From positions 310,001-374,000 of the forward strand of contig CBFHMJ010000002.1 of NCBI GenBank assembly GCA_965656875.1: DNA of 64,000 nucleotides. The letters are read 5' to 3'. The stretch comes from CBFHMJ01 sp965656875. Lineage in GTDB: Bacteria > Pseudomonadota > Gammaproteobacteria > Enterobacterales > Alteromonadaceae. Positions within the stretch are counted from its first letter, which is position 1. Every line of letters begins with the position of its first letter. A model generated the notes under the pieces. It saw only the letters and a program-made list of their open reading frames with translations. It had not been told where the DNA came from and did not search any database. The position numbers were made by a program, and so were the translations under genes. Shown here piece by piece: positions 24,749 to 33,743 of this stretch.

Positions 24749-27004
24749 ATGAAAACAAGCCTGAAAAATGTCCTGGTATTCTCCTCGCTGTTAACACTGA
24801 CCGCATGCGGCGGTGGAGGTGGTGGTAGCGGTGATAATACCGGTACCGTGCCAACGAGTGTAAATGCAGGAAGTGACCAAACGATAAATGAAGAACAACC
24901 GTTAACGCTAACGGCTGTTGGTTTTCCTGATGGAGGGCAATATTACTGGACACAAACTGCGGGTCCGGTGATAGAAGGATTTCCATTACAAACGGCGGAG
25001 GCCGCATTTACAACGCCAACGGTCAAAAGTGAGCAAACAGTTACACTACGCGTTGAATATACTGCGTCGGGTGGGCAAGTTGTAAGTGATACCGTTGATT
25101 TACAGGTCACGCCTGTTAACAAGGCGCCAGTTGCTGTAGCAAAGATGGCGTTACCTGATGCTAATCCGGTTGCTCCCGGATTGAATGTCATTCTTGATGC
25201 GCGTGATTCATTCGATCAGGACGGCAATCTGACGGCGTATCAGTGGCAACAGATTTCCGGTTCGCCCACAGTAACACCGATGACGGGATCGGCCAGTGAA
25301 GAGTTTCAGTTTGTTGCGCCAGCAGTTACTCAGACGTCTGAACTTATTTTCCGCCTGACAGTGACGGATGATGAATTGGCCACGGCAAACTTTGATGTGA
25401 ACGTAGTTGTTGACCCGTCGGTTGCTGCGGTTGTTGTTGACGCCGGTATTGACCAGGTTGTCTCAGAAGGTCAAACCGTAACAGTGTCTGCTACGGGAAC
25501 ACCGGGTGATGGTAACTATTTCTGGAGCCAGCAAACGGGAGAAGCACTGTCAGAATTCCCTGCCAGTACACAAAGCGTTTCATTTACAGCTCCATCAACA
25601 AAACAGGAAAGAGAATATTCTTTCCGGGTTGAATATCAAGCTCCTGCCGGACAAGTCGGACATGACAACGTGATTGTCCGTGTCACGCCTGTTAATAAAC
25701 TGCCAGTTTCAGTTATTCGTATTACTCAACCCGATGTACTTCCTGCTGATCCGAGTGTATTGGTGACGTTGGATGGTTCCGGATCATTTGATCCTGATTC
25801 TGATGGTGAAATTGTCAGTTATGAATGGCAGCAGCTTTCAGGTCCAGAGACAGTTACTCGTGAAGCATCCAGCACGCCTTCGCAATTCATTTTCAGAACA
25901 CCGGTTCGTGCGACTGAAGATACGTATGTATTCCGTCAAACCGTTACCGATGATGAAGGTGGAACGGGCACTTTTGATATTGAAGTTGAAGTTCTTGGCA
26001 CTTCTGATCTGATTAAAGCGAATGCAGGTCCTGATCAGGCGGTCAAAGAATTTTCTACGGTAACGTTGGATGGTCGTGAAAGTTATTCCATCATTTCCGA
26101 TGTTACGTGCAGTTGGACACAGGTGTCAGGTCCGGCACTGTCTTTCGTTAATCCAAATAATTGTGTGAGTACTTTTGTCGCACCGCATGTGGATACTGAT
26201 ACAGATGTTATTTTAGAACTCAGAGCAACGAACTCTCAGGCTAATAGTGCAACCGATACAATGAAAGTCACGATTAGCCCGTTAAATCTGGGCAAAGTTC
26301 ACGACACCGGTTCGATGCGTTGTTTTGATAATACTGGCGTGATTGATTGTGGTGATGAGGACTTCCCGGGGCAGGATGCTGAATTTGGTCGTGATTCTGT
26401 TGCCAGCTATCTGGATAAAGTAGGCACTGGCGCTGGTGGTTTTGATTACACCAAGTTAGATGCTAACGGGGATGAATTACCTAACGATTCAACAGATTAT
26501 TCTTGTGTCCGTGACAACTTCACTGGATTAATCTGGGAAGTTAAAGAAACGTCAGCAGTATTACCACCATCGACATCAACCCGAGATAATAAAAATCGTT
26601 ATACCTGGTTCCTGCCTGATGGCTCTACTGGTGGAAATGAGGGAATTTTAAGTGACCCGCGCACAACGTGTCCGAGCACGGAAGATTGTGGGTTGGCTAC
26701 CTATGTCGCTGAAGTCAATTCTTCAGTGTATTGCGGAGGTGCCAACTGGCGAGTACCGACAACGGCAGAGTTACAATCATTACTGAACCTGGAGCAGGGC
26801 TCGGCTACCAGCGTGATCAATACGGATATTTTCAATGATCTACCTGATACCAGTATTACCGGTAATTTATATTACTGGACGAGTGAAACGAGCGCTGATG
26901 GCGGCGGCACCGAAAATACCTGGGTGGTAAACTTCATCAATGGTAATGACAATGCGCTACGTAAGTCAGAAGCAACTTATGTACGCCTGGTTAGAAAACC
27001 TTAA
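24749..27004 (+). CDS. Large lipoprotein with tandem PKD/Ig-like repeats and C-terminal Lcl (DUF1566) domain
   Basis: 751 residues. Lipobox LTACGGGG followed by a glycine spacer. Residues about 35-420 consist of two alternating Ig/PKD-like modules in the order A-B-A-B: module A starts (V)NAGSDQ or DAGIDQ and ends Q(V)TPVNK; module B has a DA/DGSGSFD core and ends TVTDDE. A fifth, A-like module follows (ANAGPDQAVKEFSTVTLDG). The C-terminal third is an Lcl/DUF1566 domain: GLIWEVK, NWRVPTTAELQSLL, YYWTSETS, WVVNFINGN and YVRLVRKP. Probably a surface lipoprotein involved in adhesion or matrix binding. The next gene carries another Lcl domain. Confidence 0.82.
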   Translation: MKTSLKNVLVFSSLLTLTACGGGGGGSGDNTGTVPTSVNAGSDQTINEEQPLTLTAVGFPDGGQYYWTQTAGPVIEGFPLQTAEAAFTTPTVKSEQTVTLRVEYTASGGQVVSDTVDLQVTPVNKAPVAVAKMALPDANPVAPGLNVILDARDSFDQDGNLTAYQWQQISGSPTVTPMTGSASEEFQFVAPAVTQTSELIFRLTVTDDELATANFDVNVVVDPSVAAVVVDAGIDQVVSEGQTVTVSATGTPGDGNYFWSQQTGEALSEFPASTQSVSFTAPSTKQEREYSFRVEYQAPAGQVGHDNVIVRVTPVNKLPVSVIRITQPDVLPADPSVLVTLDGSGSFDPDSDGEIVSYEWQQLSGPETVTREASSTPSQFIFRTPVRATEDTYVFRQTVTDDEGGTGTFDIEVEVLGTSDLIKANAGPDQAVKEFSTVTLDGRESYSIISDVTCSWTQVSGPALSFVNPNNCVSTFVAPHVDTDTDVILELRATNSQANSATDTMKVTISPLNLGKVHDTGSMRCFDNTGVIDCGDEDFPGQDAEFGRDSVASYLDKVGTGAGGFDYTKLDANGDELPNDSTDYSCVRDNFTGLIWEVKETSAVLPPSTSTRDNKNRYTWFLPDGSTGGNEGILSDPRTTCPSTEDCGLATYVAEVNSSVYCGGANWRVPTTAELQSLLNLEQGSATSVINTDIFNDLPDTSITGNLYYWTSETSADGGGTENTWVVNFINGNDNALRKSEATYVRLVRKP

Positions 27005-27018
27005 GCTGAAGGAAATTT

Positions 27019-27540
27019 GTGATGAAATTAACAAAATTATTAATGGTTTCTGGCTTGATGATGGCTTTTGGTTCTCAGGCACAAACTTGTTATACGCCAT
27101 CCATTCTGGAGACTACGCCAACAGCCAATTTTGAAGTTATTGCACCGGGTGTCATAAAAGATAACTCAACAGATTTGGTCTGGAGCCGTTGTGTGTTAGG
27201 GCAAAGTTGGAATGCATCGACATCAACTTGTGATGGAACGGGAGTTCAGCTCACCTGGCAAGAAGCATTGCAGCAATCGGCAGATTCAACTCTGGGGGGG
27301 TACACAAACTGGCGATTACCGAATGCTAAGGAATTGGCTACGATCGTAGAAAAAAGCTGTGTTGATCCGTCTGTGAACTTGTTGTTATTTCCAGCGGCTC
27401 CACCTGAAAATCATTGGACATCAACGACCGTCGCTGACACTCATACATCAGCCTGGGGCGTTGTTTTTAACACCGGCCGTAACAGTACGAAAGAAAAGTC
27501 ATTAGATTTATATGTTCGTCTGGTTAGATTTGCCGACTAA
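27019..27540 (+). CDS. Secreted Lcl-domain (DUF1566) protein
   Basis: 173 residues with a signal peptide (MKLTKLLMVSGLMMAFGSQA). The mature protein is one Lcl/DUF1566 domain: DLVWSRCVLGQSW, LTWQEALQQ, NWRLPNAKELATIVEKSC, WTSTTVA and YVRLVRF, with cysteines probably in disulfides. AAGGAA precedes the ATG. It lies 14 bp after the larger Lcl lipoprotein and ends in a strong terminator, so the two form an operon and may act together at the cell surface. Confidence 0.8.
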   Translation: MMKLTKLLMVSGLMMAFGSQAQTCYTPSILETTPTANFEVIAPGVIKDNSTDLVWSRCVLGQSWNASTSTCDGTGVQLTWQEALQQSADSTLGGYTNWRLPNAKELATIVEKSCVDPSVNLLLFPAAPPENHWTSTTVADTHTSAWGVVFNTGRNSTKEKSLDLYVRLVRFAD

Positions 27541-27564
27541 TCAACATTGATGTTGTATCAAAAC

Positions 27565-27601
27565 AAGACAAAACTCTGCTTTTCGAGCGGGGTTTTGTCT
27601 T
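27565..27601 (+). terminator. Intrinsic terminator of the Lcl operon
   Basis: AAGACAAAAC (27565-27574) pairs perfectly with GTTTTGTCTT (27592-27601) around a 17-nt loop that contains further partial pairing. The U-rich end of the right arm serves as the T stretch. Confidence 0.75.
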
Positions 27602-27698
27602 AAATTCCTCTCTGTTCCTCGCTATTTTTCGCAATACCATGCATGCTGCCTCATAATTTTAAGATCAAATTGTTTCGTTACTGTACTTCTTCACGTTT

Positions 27699-28487
27699 AT
27701 GAAATTCTTTCAACGCGTTAAATCGTTATCTGGTCAGTTATTTCTGATAGCAACATCATGCTTCGCTACCTCGGTGTCAGCAGGAGAATGCCATATCGAA
27801 CTGGAGCATGGATTGATTATTACTCCTGAGCATATTCGGGTGATGGATAAGAATCGAACAGTGCTTCAAATTAATAATGACGAGCAATTGTTTATTCAGG
27901 GCTATTGGAAACAGCTGAGTGAACCTGAGCAATTGTTATTGCGGCAATTCAGTGAAGGACTTCGGCGTGAAGTGCCTGAAATAGTCGATATTGCGATGGA
28001 CGGGGTATCTTTGGGGATTGATGCGATCAATCAGATTATTGATGGTGTTTCGGGCGGTTCGGCACCTCTGATTAAGCGTCAATTCGAAGAAATCAAATTT
28101 CGATTCAAAGAGCGATTCAATCATACGGATGATATTTTTTACATTGCGCCACAGAGTCTGGATGAAATTGATGATTTCTTTGAGGATGAATTATCAGAAA
28201 AGATCAAAGCTGTAGTATCTGAAAGCCTTGGCGCGATTTTAATTGCATTGAGTGAGGCGCTCAGTTCTGCGGAAACGAATTATGAGATAAATCACGATGA
28301 TTTTGGTGAGCGCATGGAGAAACTGAGCAAGCAAATTGATATCAAGTTGTCAGAAAAATCGACAGTACTGGAAGCAAAGGCTCAGTTATTTTGTGAGCAT
28401 TTGAAAGAGCTGGATGAAATAGAAACAGCACTACAGAAATCAGTACCTGAATTGCATCGATTCGATATAGTAAGGTCTAAAGATTAA
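27699..28487 (+). CDS. YggN-like DUF2884 periplasmic protein
   Basis: 262 residues. A signal peptide ends near residue 28 (TSVSAGECHIELE). The DUF2884 pattern is clear: CHIELEHGLIITPEHIRVMD, LFIQGYWKQLSEPEQLLLRQ, DIAMDGVSLGIDAINQII, then acidic helical repeats and a C-terminal LFCEHLKELDEIETALQ. YggN-type proteins are periplasmic and of unknown function. Its stop codon abuts a solo end of the dispersed repeat family. Confidence 0.8.
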   Translation: MKFFQRVKSLSGQLFLIATSCFATSVSAGECHIELEHGLIITPEHIRVMDKNRTVLQINNDEQLFIQGYWKQLSEPEQLLLRQFSEGLRREVPEIVDIAMDGVSLGIDAINQIIDGVSGGSAPLIKRQFEEIKFRFKERFNHTDDIFYIAPQSLDEIDDFFEDELSEKIKAVVSESLGAILIALSEALSSAETNYEINHDDFGERMEKLSKQIDIKLSEKSTVLEAKAQLFCEHLKELDEIETALQKSVPELHRFDIVRSKD

Positions 28488-28500
28488 GGTAAACAGACCC
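28486..28500. repeat. Possible solo end of the dispersed MITE-like family
   Basis: AAGGTAAACAGACCC is the reverse of GGGTCTGTTTACCTT, differing from the family end GGGTCTGTTGACCTT at one base. It overlaps the TAA stop of the YggN-like gene. At 15 bp a chance match is possible. Confidence 0.35.
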
Positions 28501-28520
28501 TGACTTACTGAGGTATTGCT

Positions 28521-28943
28521 ATGGCTGAACCGAAAACTAAACCAGGTAACGGCAGTGTAACTGAATTTATAGCTGCGGTAGAAAAAGATAAAAAACGTGC
28601 CGATGCAGAGCAACTGCTTGCAATTATGATCGAAATTACCGGCAAACAGCCTGTTCTCTGGGGAGATAGCATAGTCGGCTTTGGCCAATATCATTATCAG
28701 TACAAATCTGGTCGAGAAGGTGACTGGCCTGTCACCGGATTTTCACCTCGCAAACAGAATCTGGCGATCTATATCATGCCAGGATTCTCTTCTTATACCT
28801 CATTGCTGGAAAAATTAGGTAAACACAAAACAGGCGCTTCCTGCTTATATATTAATAAGTTGGAAGATGTCGATGTAGACGTATTAAAGCAAATCATTTC
28901 AACGGCATATCAAGATATGCACTCTATCTATTCGTGTAACTAA
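28521..28943 (+). CDS. DUF1801 family protein
   Basis: 140 residues, soluble. The DUF1801/YdhG-like pattern is seen: EFIAAVEKDKKRADAEQLLA, WGDSIVGFGQYHYQYKSGRE, FSPRKQNLAIYIMPGF, KHKTGASCLYINKLEDVD. Such proteins are related to the YjbR/YdeI fold; the function is unknown. Followed 16 bp later by the cytochrome gene on the same strand. Confidence 0.85.
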   Translation: MAEPKTKPGNGSVTEFIAAVEKDKKRADAEQLLAIMIEITGKQPVLWGDSIVGFGQYHYQYKSGREGDWPVTGFSPRKQNLAIYIMPGFSSYTSLLEKLGKHKTGASCLYINKLEDVDVDVLKQIISTAYQDMHSIYSCN

Positions 28944-28959
28944 GAGCGAACGCAATACT

Positions 28960-29700
28960 ATGGAACACCAGAACAATCAGACTACAACAGGCATCCATCG
29001 TTATTTTGTCTGGAGCCGTGCCCAGCGAGTTTTTCACTGGATAAACGTTATTTCGATCATGCTCCTGATTAGTATCGGTGTTGTGTTGTTGCATGGTAAG
29101 GATTTAGGCATTTCAACCGATGGAAAAATTTTATTAAAAACGATCCATGTGCTGGTGGGGTATGTATTCACCCTGAATCTGATTTGGCGTATTGCTCAGG
29201 GGTTTACCAGTAAAGGGTTTGCTCGATGGTCCAAAACGCTACCGTTCACAAAGGGCTACAGTAAACAATTGACTGCTTATAAAGCGGGGAAGCGCACTTT
29301 TGCGGGACATAATCCAATTAGCAAATTGATGATCGCGTTATTATTACTGGTATCTACTATTCAGGCGGGGACCGGCTTAGTATTGGCAGGCACAGACATT
29401 TATTATCCGCCATTTGGGCAACATTTTGTCGATAAAGTCGCCGTAAATCCGGAGTTACCAATAAAGCCTTATAGTAAAGAGAATATCAATCCAGCTGCGT
29501 ATCAGGAGATGCGTGCATTGAGAAAACCGGTCTTAATTACGCACATATATAGTTTTTACATTTTGCTATGTTTAATCCCGCTACACATTGTTGGGGTTAT
29601 TGTTGCTGAGATCAGAGAAAAGCATTCGGTGACGTCATCAATGGTTCATGGTTATAAATATCTGGAGGAAGAGCCTGTTGATATTGATGTGAACAAATAA
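28960..29700 (+). CDS. Cytochrome b561/hydrogenase-type b cytochrome
   Basis: 246 residues with four membrane helices. It starts with the typical YFVWSRAQRVFHWINVISIM (heme-ligand His), then TIHVLVGYVFTLNLIWRIAQ (second His) and ITHIYSFYILLCLIPLHIVG (further His pair). This is the di-heme four-helix family that moves electrons between quinones and periplasmic partners. No dehydrogenase or hydrogenase gene is nearby, so the partner is unknown. Confidence 0.85.
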   Translation: MEHQNNQTTTGIHRYFVWSRAQRVFHWINVISIMLLISIGVVLLHGKDLGISTDGKILLKTIHVLVGYVFTLNLIWRIAQGFTSKGFARWSKTLPFTKGYSKQLTAYKAGKRTFAGHNPISKLMIALLLLVSTIQAGTGLVLAGTDIYYPPFGQHFVDKVAVNPELPIKPYSKENINPAAYQEMRALRKPVLITHIYSFYILLCLIPLHIVGVIVAEIREKHSVTSSMVHGYKYLEEEPVDIDVNK

Positions 29701-29709
29701 TGTGAAGAT

Positions 29710-29730
29710 GAGGCTGATTTACGCAGCCTC
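29710..29730. terminator. Bidirectional hairpin between cytochrome and hemW
   Basis: GAGGCTG (29710-29716) and CAGCCTC (29724-29730) form a 7-bp stem. It lies 10 bp after the cytochrome stop and overlaps the last codons of the convergent hemW. Confidence 0.5.
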
Positions 29731-30870
29731 TTCCAAAAACCTGTCTAGTAATTCATTCAAATAGAACAATCCTTTTTCCGTCACTTGCCAGTTTTTTCCA
29801 TCATCCAGTAATAAACCGTCCTGAATGGCTTCTTGAATAACTGGTGCGATAGTCGACAATTCAATCCCTGTTAGCACCGTGAAATCAGCTTTAGGACAAG
29901 GTTCTTTTAGTCGTAAGCGGTTCATGAAAAACTCAAATGCTTTTTCATCTTTAGCAACTTGCCAGGATTTATAGACAAATTGTTTATCTGCTGACAAGTA
30001 ACCCTTCGGGTGTTTAATCTTTTCTTGTCGCAGTAGCTGATTTTCGAGTGGTAGCGATATTTTACTGTGAGCACCACAGCCAATACCGAGATAATCTCCA
30101 AAGCGCCAGTAGTTCAGATTATGCTGGCACTGATAGCCTGCTTTGGCGTAGGCAGACACTTCGTATTGTGTATAACCTGCTTGCTCAAGCATTGCATGTC
30201 CTTTCTCCTGAATATCCCACAAGGTATCGTCATCCGGCAAAGTTGGTGGGCGTGAATAGAAAGATGTATTGGGTTCAATCGTCAGTTGATACCAACTCAG
30301 ATGAGGAGGATTCAACGCAATTGCTTGTTTTAAATCATCCAGCGCTTGCTCCGGCGTTTGATCAGGCAATCCATGCATTAAATCCAGATTAAAGCTATTC
30401 AGCCCGGTAGACTGTGCCAGTCTTGCTGCATTGACGGCTTCTTCTGTGTTGTGGATACGCCCCAATACCTTGAGATGTTCCGGGTTAAAGCTCTGAATAC
30501 CGATAGAAATTCGGTTAACACCGGCTTGTCGATATCCGGCAAATCGGTCTGACTCAACAGTGCCCGGATTCGCTTCCAGTGTTATCTCAATGTTGTCGCT
30601 AAATGGAATCAGCTGCTCGACTCCCACTAATAGCCGTTCAATCGCGGATTCTGATAGCAAGCTTGGTGTTCCACCGCCAATAAAGATAGAAGACAGTTTT
30701 CGTCCCTGAGCCAGATGTTTGTCTATGGTTAAATCGGTCAGTAAGGCATCAACGTATTGCTTCTCTGGGATTGCTTCTTTCAATCCATGAGAATTAAAGT
30801 CGCAATATGGGCATTTTTGAACGCACCAGGGAATATGAATATAAAGGCTTAGCGGTGGTAACGATAACAT
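29719..30870 (-). CDS. hemW: HemW, radical-SAM heme chaperone (formerly 'oxygen-independent coproporphyrinogen oxidase-like')
   Basis: 383 residues. Starts LSLPPLSLYIHIPWCVQKCP with the radical-SAM cysteines in CVQKCPYCDF, then SIFIGGGTPSLLS, EITLEANPGTVE, GVNRISIGIQSF and a C-terminal HemN_C domain. HemW binds heme and delivers it to target proteins; unlike HemN it lacks coproporphyrinogen oxidase function. Only 10 bp separate it from rdgB upstream, the usual rdgB-hemW operon. Confidence 0.94.
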   Translation of the reverse strand: MLSLPPLSLYIHIPWCVQKCPYCDFNSHGLKEAIPEKQYVDALLTDLTIDKHLAQGRKLSSIFIGGGTPSLLSESAIERLLVGVEQLIPFSDNIEITLEANPGTVESDRFAGYRQAGVNRISIGIQSFNPEHLKVLGRIHNTEEAVNAARLAQSTGLNSFNLDLMHGLPDQTPEQALDDLKQAIALNPPHLSWYQLTIEPNTSFYSRPPTLPDDDTLWDIQEKGHAMLEQAGYTQYEVSAYAKAGYQCQHNLNYWRFGDYLGIGCGAHSKISLPLENQLLRQEKIKHPKGYLSADKQFVYKSWQVAKDEKAFEFFMNRLRLKEPCPKADFTVLTGIELSTIAPVIQEAIQDGLLLDDGKNWQVTEKGLFYLNELLDRFLEEAA

Positions 30871-30880
30871 GGAGTAGAGG

Positions 30881-31486
30881 CTACTTACGGTTAATAAATT
30901 GTGGTAGTTGAGATGCCAGTATTTTTAATGCCTGGCCCCGATGGCTCAGACTGTTTTTTTCGGCAGGAACAAGATCTGCTGAAGTGCATTCCAGCTGTGG
31001 AATGTAGAAAACCGGATCATAGCCAAATCCATTATTGCCAGAACGATTATCCGTAATCAGACCTTCCCAGGTGCCCTGACAGATTAAAGGTGTTGGATCG
31101 TCAGCGTGTCGCATCATTACCAGTACACACTGGAAGCGGGCTGTTCGTGCTTGTTCCGGAACATCTTTTAGTTCGGCAAGTAATTTTTCGAGATTTGATA
31201 AATCAGTCGCATTGTCACCGGAATAGCGGGCAGAATAAATACCTGGTGCGCCATTTAAGTAATCGACTTCCAGGCCTGAATCATCAGCAATGCAGGGTAA
31301 GCCAGTAATCCTGGCAGCATGACGCGCTTTGATGATGGCATTTTCAACAAATGTAGTGCCGGTTTCTGGCACTTCAGGCACATCAAAATCACTTTGTGGT
31401 ACGACTTCAAGATTAAGAGGAGCCAGCATCTGGCCCAGTTCTTTAACCTTACCTTTGTTTCCGGTTGCAAGTACGATTTTCTGCAT
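30881..31486 (-). CDS. rdgB: XTP/dITP pyrophosphatase
   Basis: 201 residues from the ATG at 31484-31486, with GAGAG upstream; the frame is open 26 codons further but family members start MxKIVLATGNKGK. It removes non-canonical purine nucleotides (ITP, XTP) from the pool. Motifs: VLATGNKGKVKELGQML, ADDSGLEVDYLNGAPGIYSA, GNNGFGYDPVFY and SHRGQALK. Confidence 0.95.
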   Translation of the reverse strand: MQKIVLATGNKGKVKELGQMLAPLNLEVVPQSDFDVPEVPETGTTFVENAIIKARHAARITGLPCIADDSGLEVDYLNGAPGIYSARYSGDNATDLSNLEKLLAELKDVPEQARTARFQCVLVMMRHADDPTPLICQGTWEGLITDNRSGNNGFGYDPVFYIPQLECTSADLVPAEKNSLSHRGQALKILASQLPQFINRK

Positions 31487-31578
31487 AGTTCTCTCGATGG
31501 TGGGTGATTCCTGGCGACGGATAATAGAGTATAGTAGCAGCGCAATGCAACGGGCTGTTTTCAATAATGAGAGGCATT

Positions 31579-32286
31579 ATGAAATTAGGTATTTTGTTGT
31601 GTGACCATGTGCTACCTGAATTAGCCAGTGTCCACGGTACGTATGACAGTATGTTAACCGCGCTGGTAAAGGATGCTGACAGCAATATTGATGTTGTCGT
31701 TTATCCGGTGATTGATAACGTATTTCCCGAATCAGTCGACGAATGTGATGCCTGGCTGTCGACCGGCAGTCGGCATGGTGCCAATGACACGTTCCCCTGG
31801 ATCAATACGTTGGTAGATTTCATTCGTGATGTTCATGCGTCAGGCAAACGTTTTGTCGGTATATGTTTTGGTCATCAGGTACTGGCTAAAGCGTTGGGTG
31901 GCGAAGTTATTAAAGCGCCCCAGGGTTGGGGAGTTGGTATTCATGAATATCAACCCGATGAATCAGCGCATTCGTTATTCGATTTATCACAGGATGATTG
32001 TGTGCGACTGGTTGTTAGTCACCAGGATCAGGTTGTCGCCTTGCCGCCGCATAGTCAACGGCTCTGGCACAGTGAATTTTGTCCCAATGCTGCATTTATT
32101 GTTGATGACAGGATGATTGGTATTCAAGGGCATCCAGAGTTTAGTAAGCCTTATATTTCAGACTTAATGGCTGGGCGACGAGACAGAATTCCGCCGGCAC
32201 AATTTGAACAGGGAATAGCATCACTTTCACTTTCTGCTGATGACAAGCGAACCGGTGCGTGGATCGTACAATTTTTAAAAGGATAA
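31579..32286 (+). CDS. Class I glutamine amidotransferase (GMP-synthase-like)
   Basis: 235 residues from the ATG at 31579, with GAGAGG just upstream. The catalytic triad is visible: Cys in FVGICFGHQVLAKALGG, His and Glu in IGIQGHPEFS. The family is the stand-alone GATase1 type also seen in gamma-glutamyl-hydrolysing and polyamine-catabolic contexts. It diverges from rdgB and is followed 4 bp later by the hydroxyacid dehydrogenase gene, so the two form an operon. Substrate not predictable. Confidence 0.85.
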   Translation: MKLGILLCDHVLPELASVHGTYDSMLTALVKDADSNIDVVVYPVIDNVFPESVDECDAWLSTGSRHGANDTFPWINTLVDFIRDVHASGKRFVGICFGHQVLAKALGGEVIKAPQGWGVGIHEYQPDESAHSLFDLSQDDCVRLVVSHQDQVVALPPHSQRLWHSEFCPNAAFIVDDRMIGIQGHPEFSKPYISDLMAGRRDRIPPAQFEQGIASLSLSADDKRTGAWIVQFLKG

Positions 32287-32290
32287 CGGT

Positions 32291-33226
32291 ATGGCGATTT
32301 TGTTAAGCCTGTCTGGTAAACAGCCCGATAAACTGATTCAGGCGTTCCAACGTTATTCTGAAAAATCAGCTATTCGGTTACCCGCTATTTTTACGGAAGT
32401 CAGTGAGGAACAAGTCGATATCGTTAAAGCCGTGGTTAGCTGGAAGCATCCTCACGGATTGCTAAGACGATTTAAAAATCTGGCTTTTATTGCATCCTAC
32501 GGTGCAGGCGTTGATGGCGTGATCGCCGACCCTGATTTGCCGGACGTACCTGTCACGCGATTAGTTGATCCCGGGCTGAAGCATCAAATGGCCCGATTTG
32601 TCATCTGGGCTGTTATGGAACACGAATTAAATGCTCGGCAGATGAGACATCAACAGCAACAGCAACAATGGTTAGATGTCCCAAGAACGACTGTGAATAA
32701 GATTACCGTTTTGGGACTGGGTGAATTGGGAGCTTATGTTGCATCGCAACTAGCCGGACTGGGGTTTGAGGTTTCTGGTTGGAGCCGCTCGGCTAAGAAT
32801 TTACCTGACGTTGTGAGCTACTCAGGCAATCAAGGATTGAAAGAGGCATTAACGGGCGCGGATATCGTAATCAACTTATTACCATTAACGACTGCTCTGG
32901 TCGGGATTCTGAATAAAGACACATTATCATTAATGGCAAAGGGAAGTTATCTGATTAATGTTGCGCGTGGCGCACATCTGGAAGAGGCTGATTTGGTTAC
33001 ACTGATTAATGAAGGTCATTTAGCAGGGGCTTGTCTGGATGTGGTTCGTCAAGAACCATTGTCAGGTTCATCACCGCTCTGGTCGATGAAAGGCGTAACG
33101 ATATCACCACATGTTGCCAGTTTGAGTAGTCTTGATGAACTGGCTAAACAGGTGATGATAAATTACGACAATGTGATGAATGGGAAACCGCTACATTATA
33201 CGATTTCCCGACATCATGGATATTAG
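32291..33226 (+). CDS. D-2-hydroxyacid dehydrogenase, glyoxylate/hydroxypyruvate reductase A type
   Basis: 311 residues. The Rossmann motif is VLGLGELGAYVASQLAGLGF, then GWSRS for cofactor phosphate binding (NADP preference is likely). Catalytic residues: Arg in INVARGAHL, Glu in CLDVVRQEPL and His in SPHVASLSS. It resembles GhrA (reduces glyoxylate and hydroxypyruvate). In an operon with the amidotransferase upstream. The substrate is an inference from the family. Confidence 0.85.
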   Translation: MAILLSLSGKQPDKLIQAFQRYSEKSAIRLPAIFTEVSEEQVDIVKAVVSWKHPHGLLRRFKNLAFIASYGAGVDGVIADPDLPDVPVTRLVDPGLKHQMARFVIWAVMEHELNARQMRHQQQQQQWLDVPRTTVNKITVLGLGELGAYVASQLAGLGFEVSGWSRSAKNLPDVVSYSGNQGLKEALTGADIVINLLPLTTALVGILNKDTLSLMAKGSYLINVARGAHLEEADLVTLINEGHLAGACLDVVRQEPLSGSSPLWSMKGVTISPHVASLSSLDELAKQVMINYDNVMNGKPLHYTISRHHGY

Positions 33227-33267
33227 GGGCTGATGACCTTTGATGATGTCTTGTACGACTGCTTAGG
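33227..33267. repeat. Solo end A of the MITE-like family
   Basis: Directly after the TAG stop of the dehydrogenase gene comes GGGCTGATGACCTTTGATG, then ATGTCTTGTACGACTGCTTAG. The 15-mer TGACCTTTGATGATG is identical to the reversed right end of the element at 61463-61610, and the following bases remain similar to the same end of copies at 767 and 9748. The opposite end is not found nearby. Confidence 0.5.
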
Positions 33268-33278
33268 ATAAATACGTT

Positions 33279-33716
33279 CTAATCGGTATAAAACATATTT
33301 TGGAATTTTAGTGTATTCGTTTTGCCGTCTGATGTGACGTCGATGGTGAAACGAAACGTTTCTTGATTGGCATAGCTGACAGTCGCAATGTAATAAATTG
33401 CTCCCGTTTCTACGATCTCTTTAAACTCCAGCTCTTTAGCGTTACCGATCAGGTTACGCGCACTTCCTGCTACATTCGCTTTCATTGGCGTCTTTTGATC
33501 TGATGATGTATCCAACACCGAAATGTTAACAACTGCAACATAACTACTTCTCTCAATGCCGTAATTTTTAGCTATTTCTGGGGACAAGAAGGTGGATGGA
33601 AAAGAAATGTAGTGAACTTCAGTATCTCCAAATGTTTCAAACTGACCGGCGATAGTGTACTGGCTGAAAAATAAGGCAAACGAACAACACATTGATACGA
33701 TTAATTTTTTCATCAT
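33279..33716 (-). CDS. DUF4426 family secreted protein
   Basis: 145 residues with a signal peptide ending near residue 23 (SQYTIAGQFE). Typical DUF4426 features: QFETFGDTEVHYISFPSTFL, IAKNYGIERSSYVAVVNISV and a C-terminal beta-rich segment ending KFQNMFYTD. Periplasmic, function unknown; in related genomes it is found near hemW and rdgB, as here. Confidence 0.85.
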   Translation of the reverse strand: MMKKLIVSMCCSFALFFSQYTIAGQFETFGDTEVHYISFPSTFLSPEIAKNYGIERSSYVAVVNISVLDTSSDQKTPMKANVAGSARNLIGNAKELEFKEIVETGAIYYIATVSYANQETFRFTIDVTSDGKTNTLKFQNMFYTD

Positions 33717-33743
33717 AATAATCCTGTGAAACGACTGGCGGTA

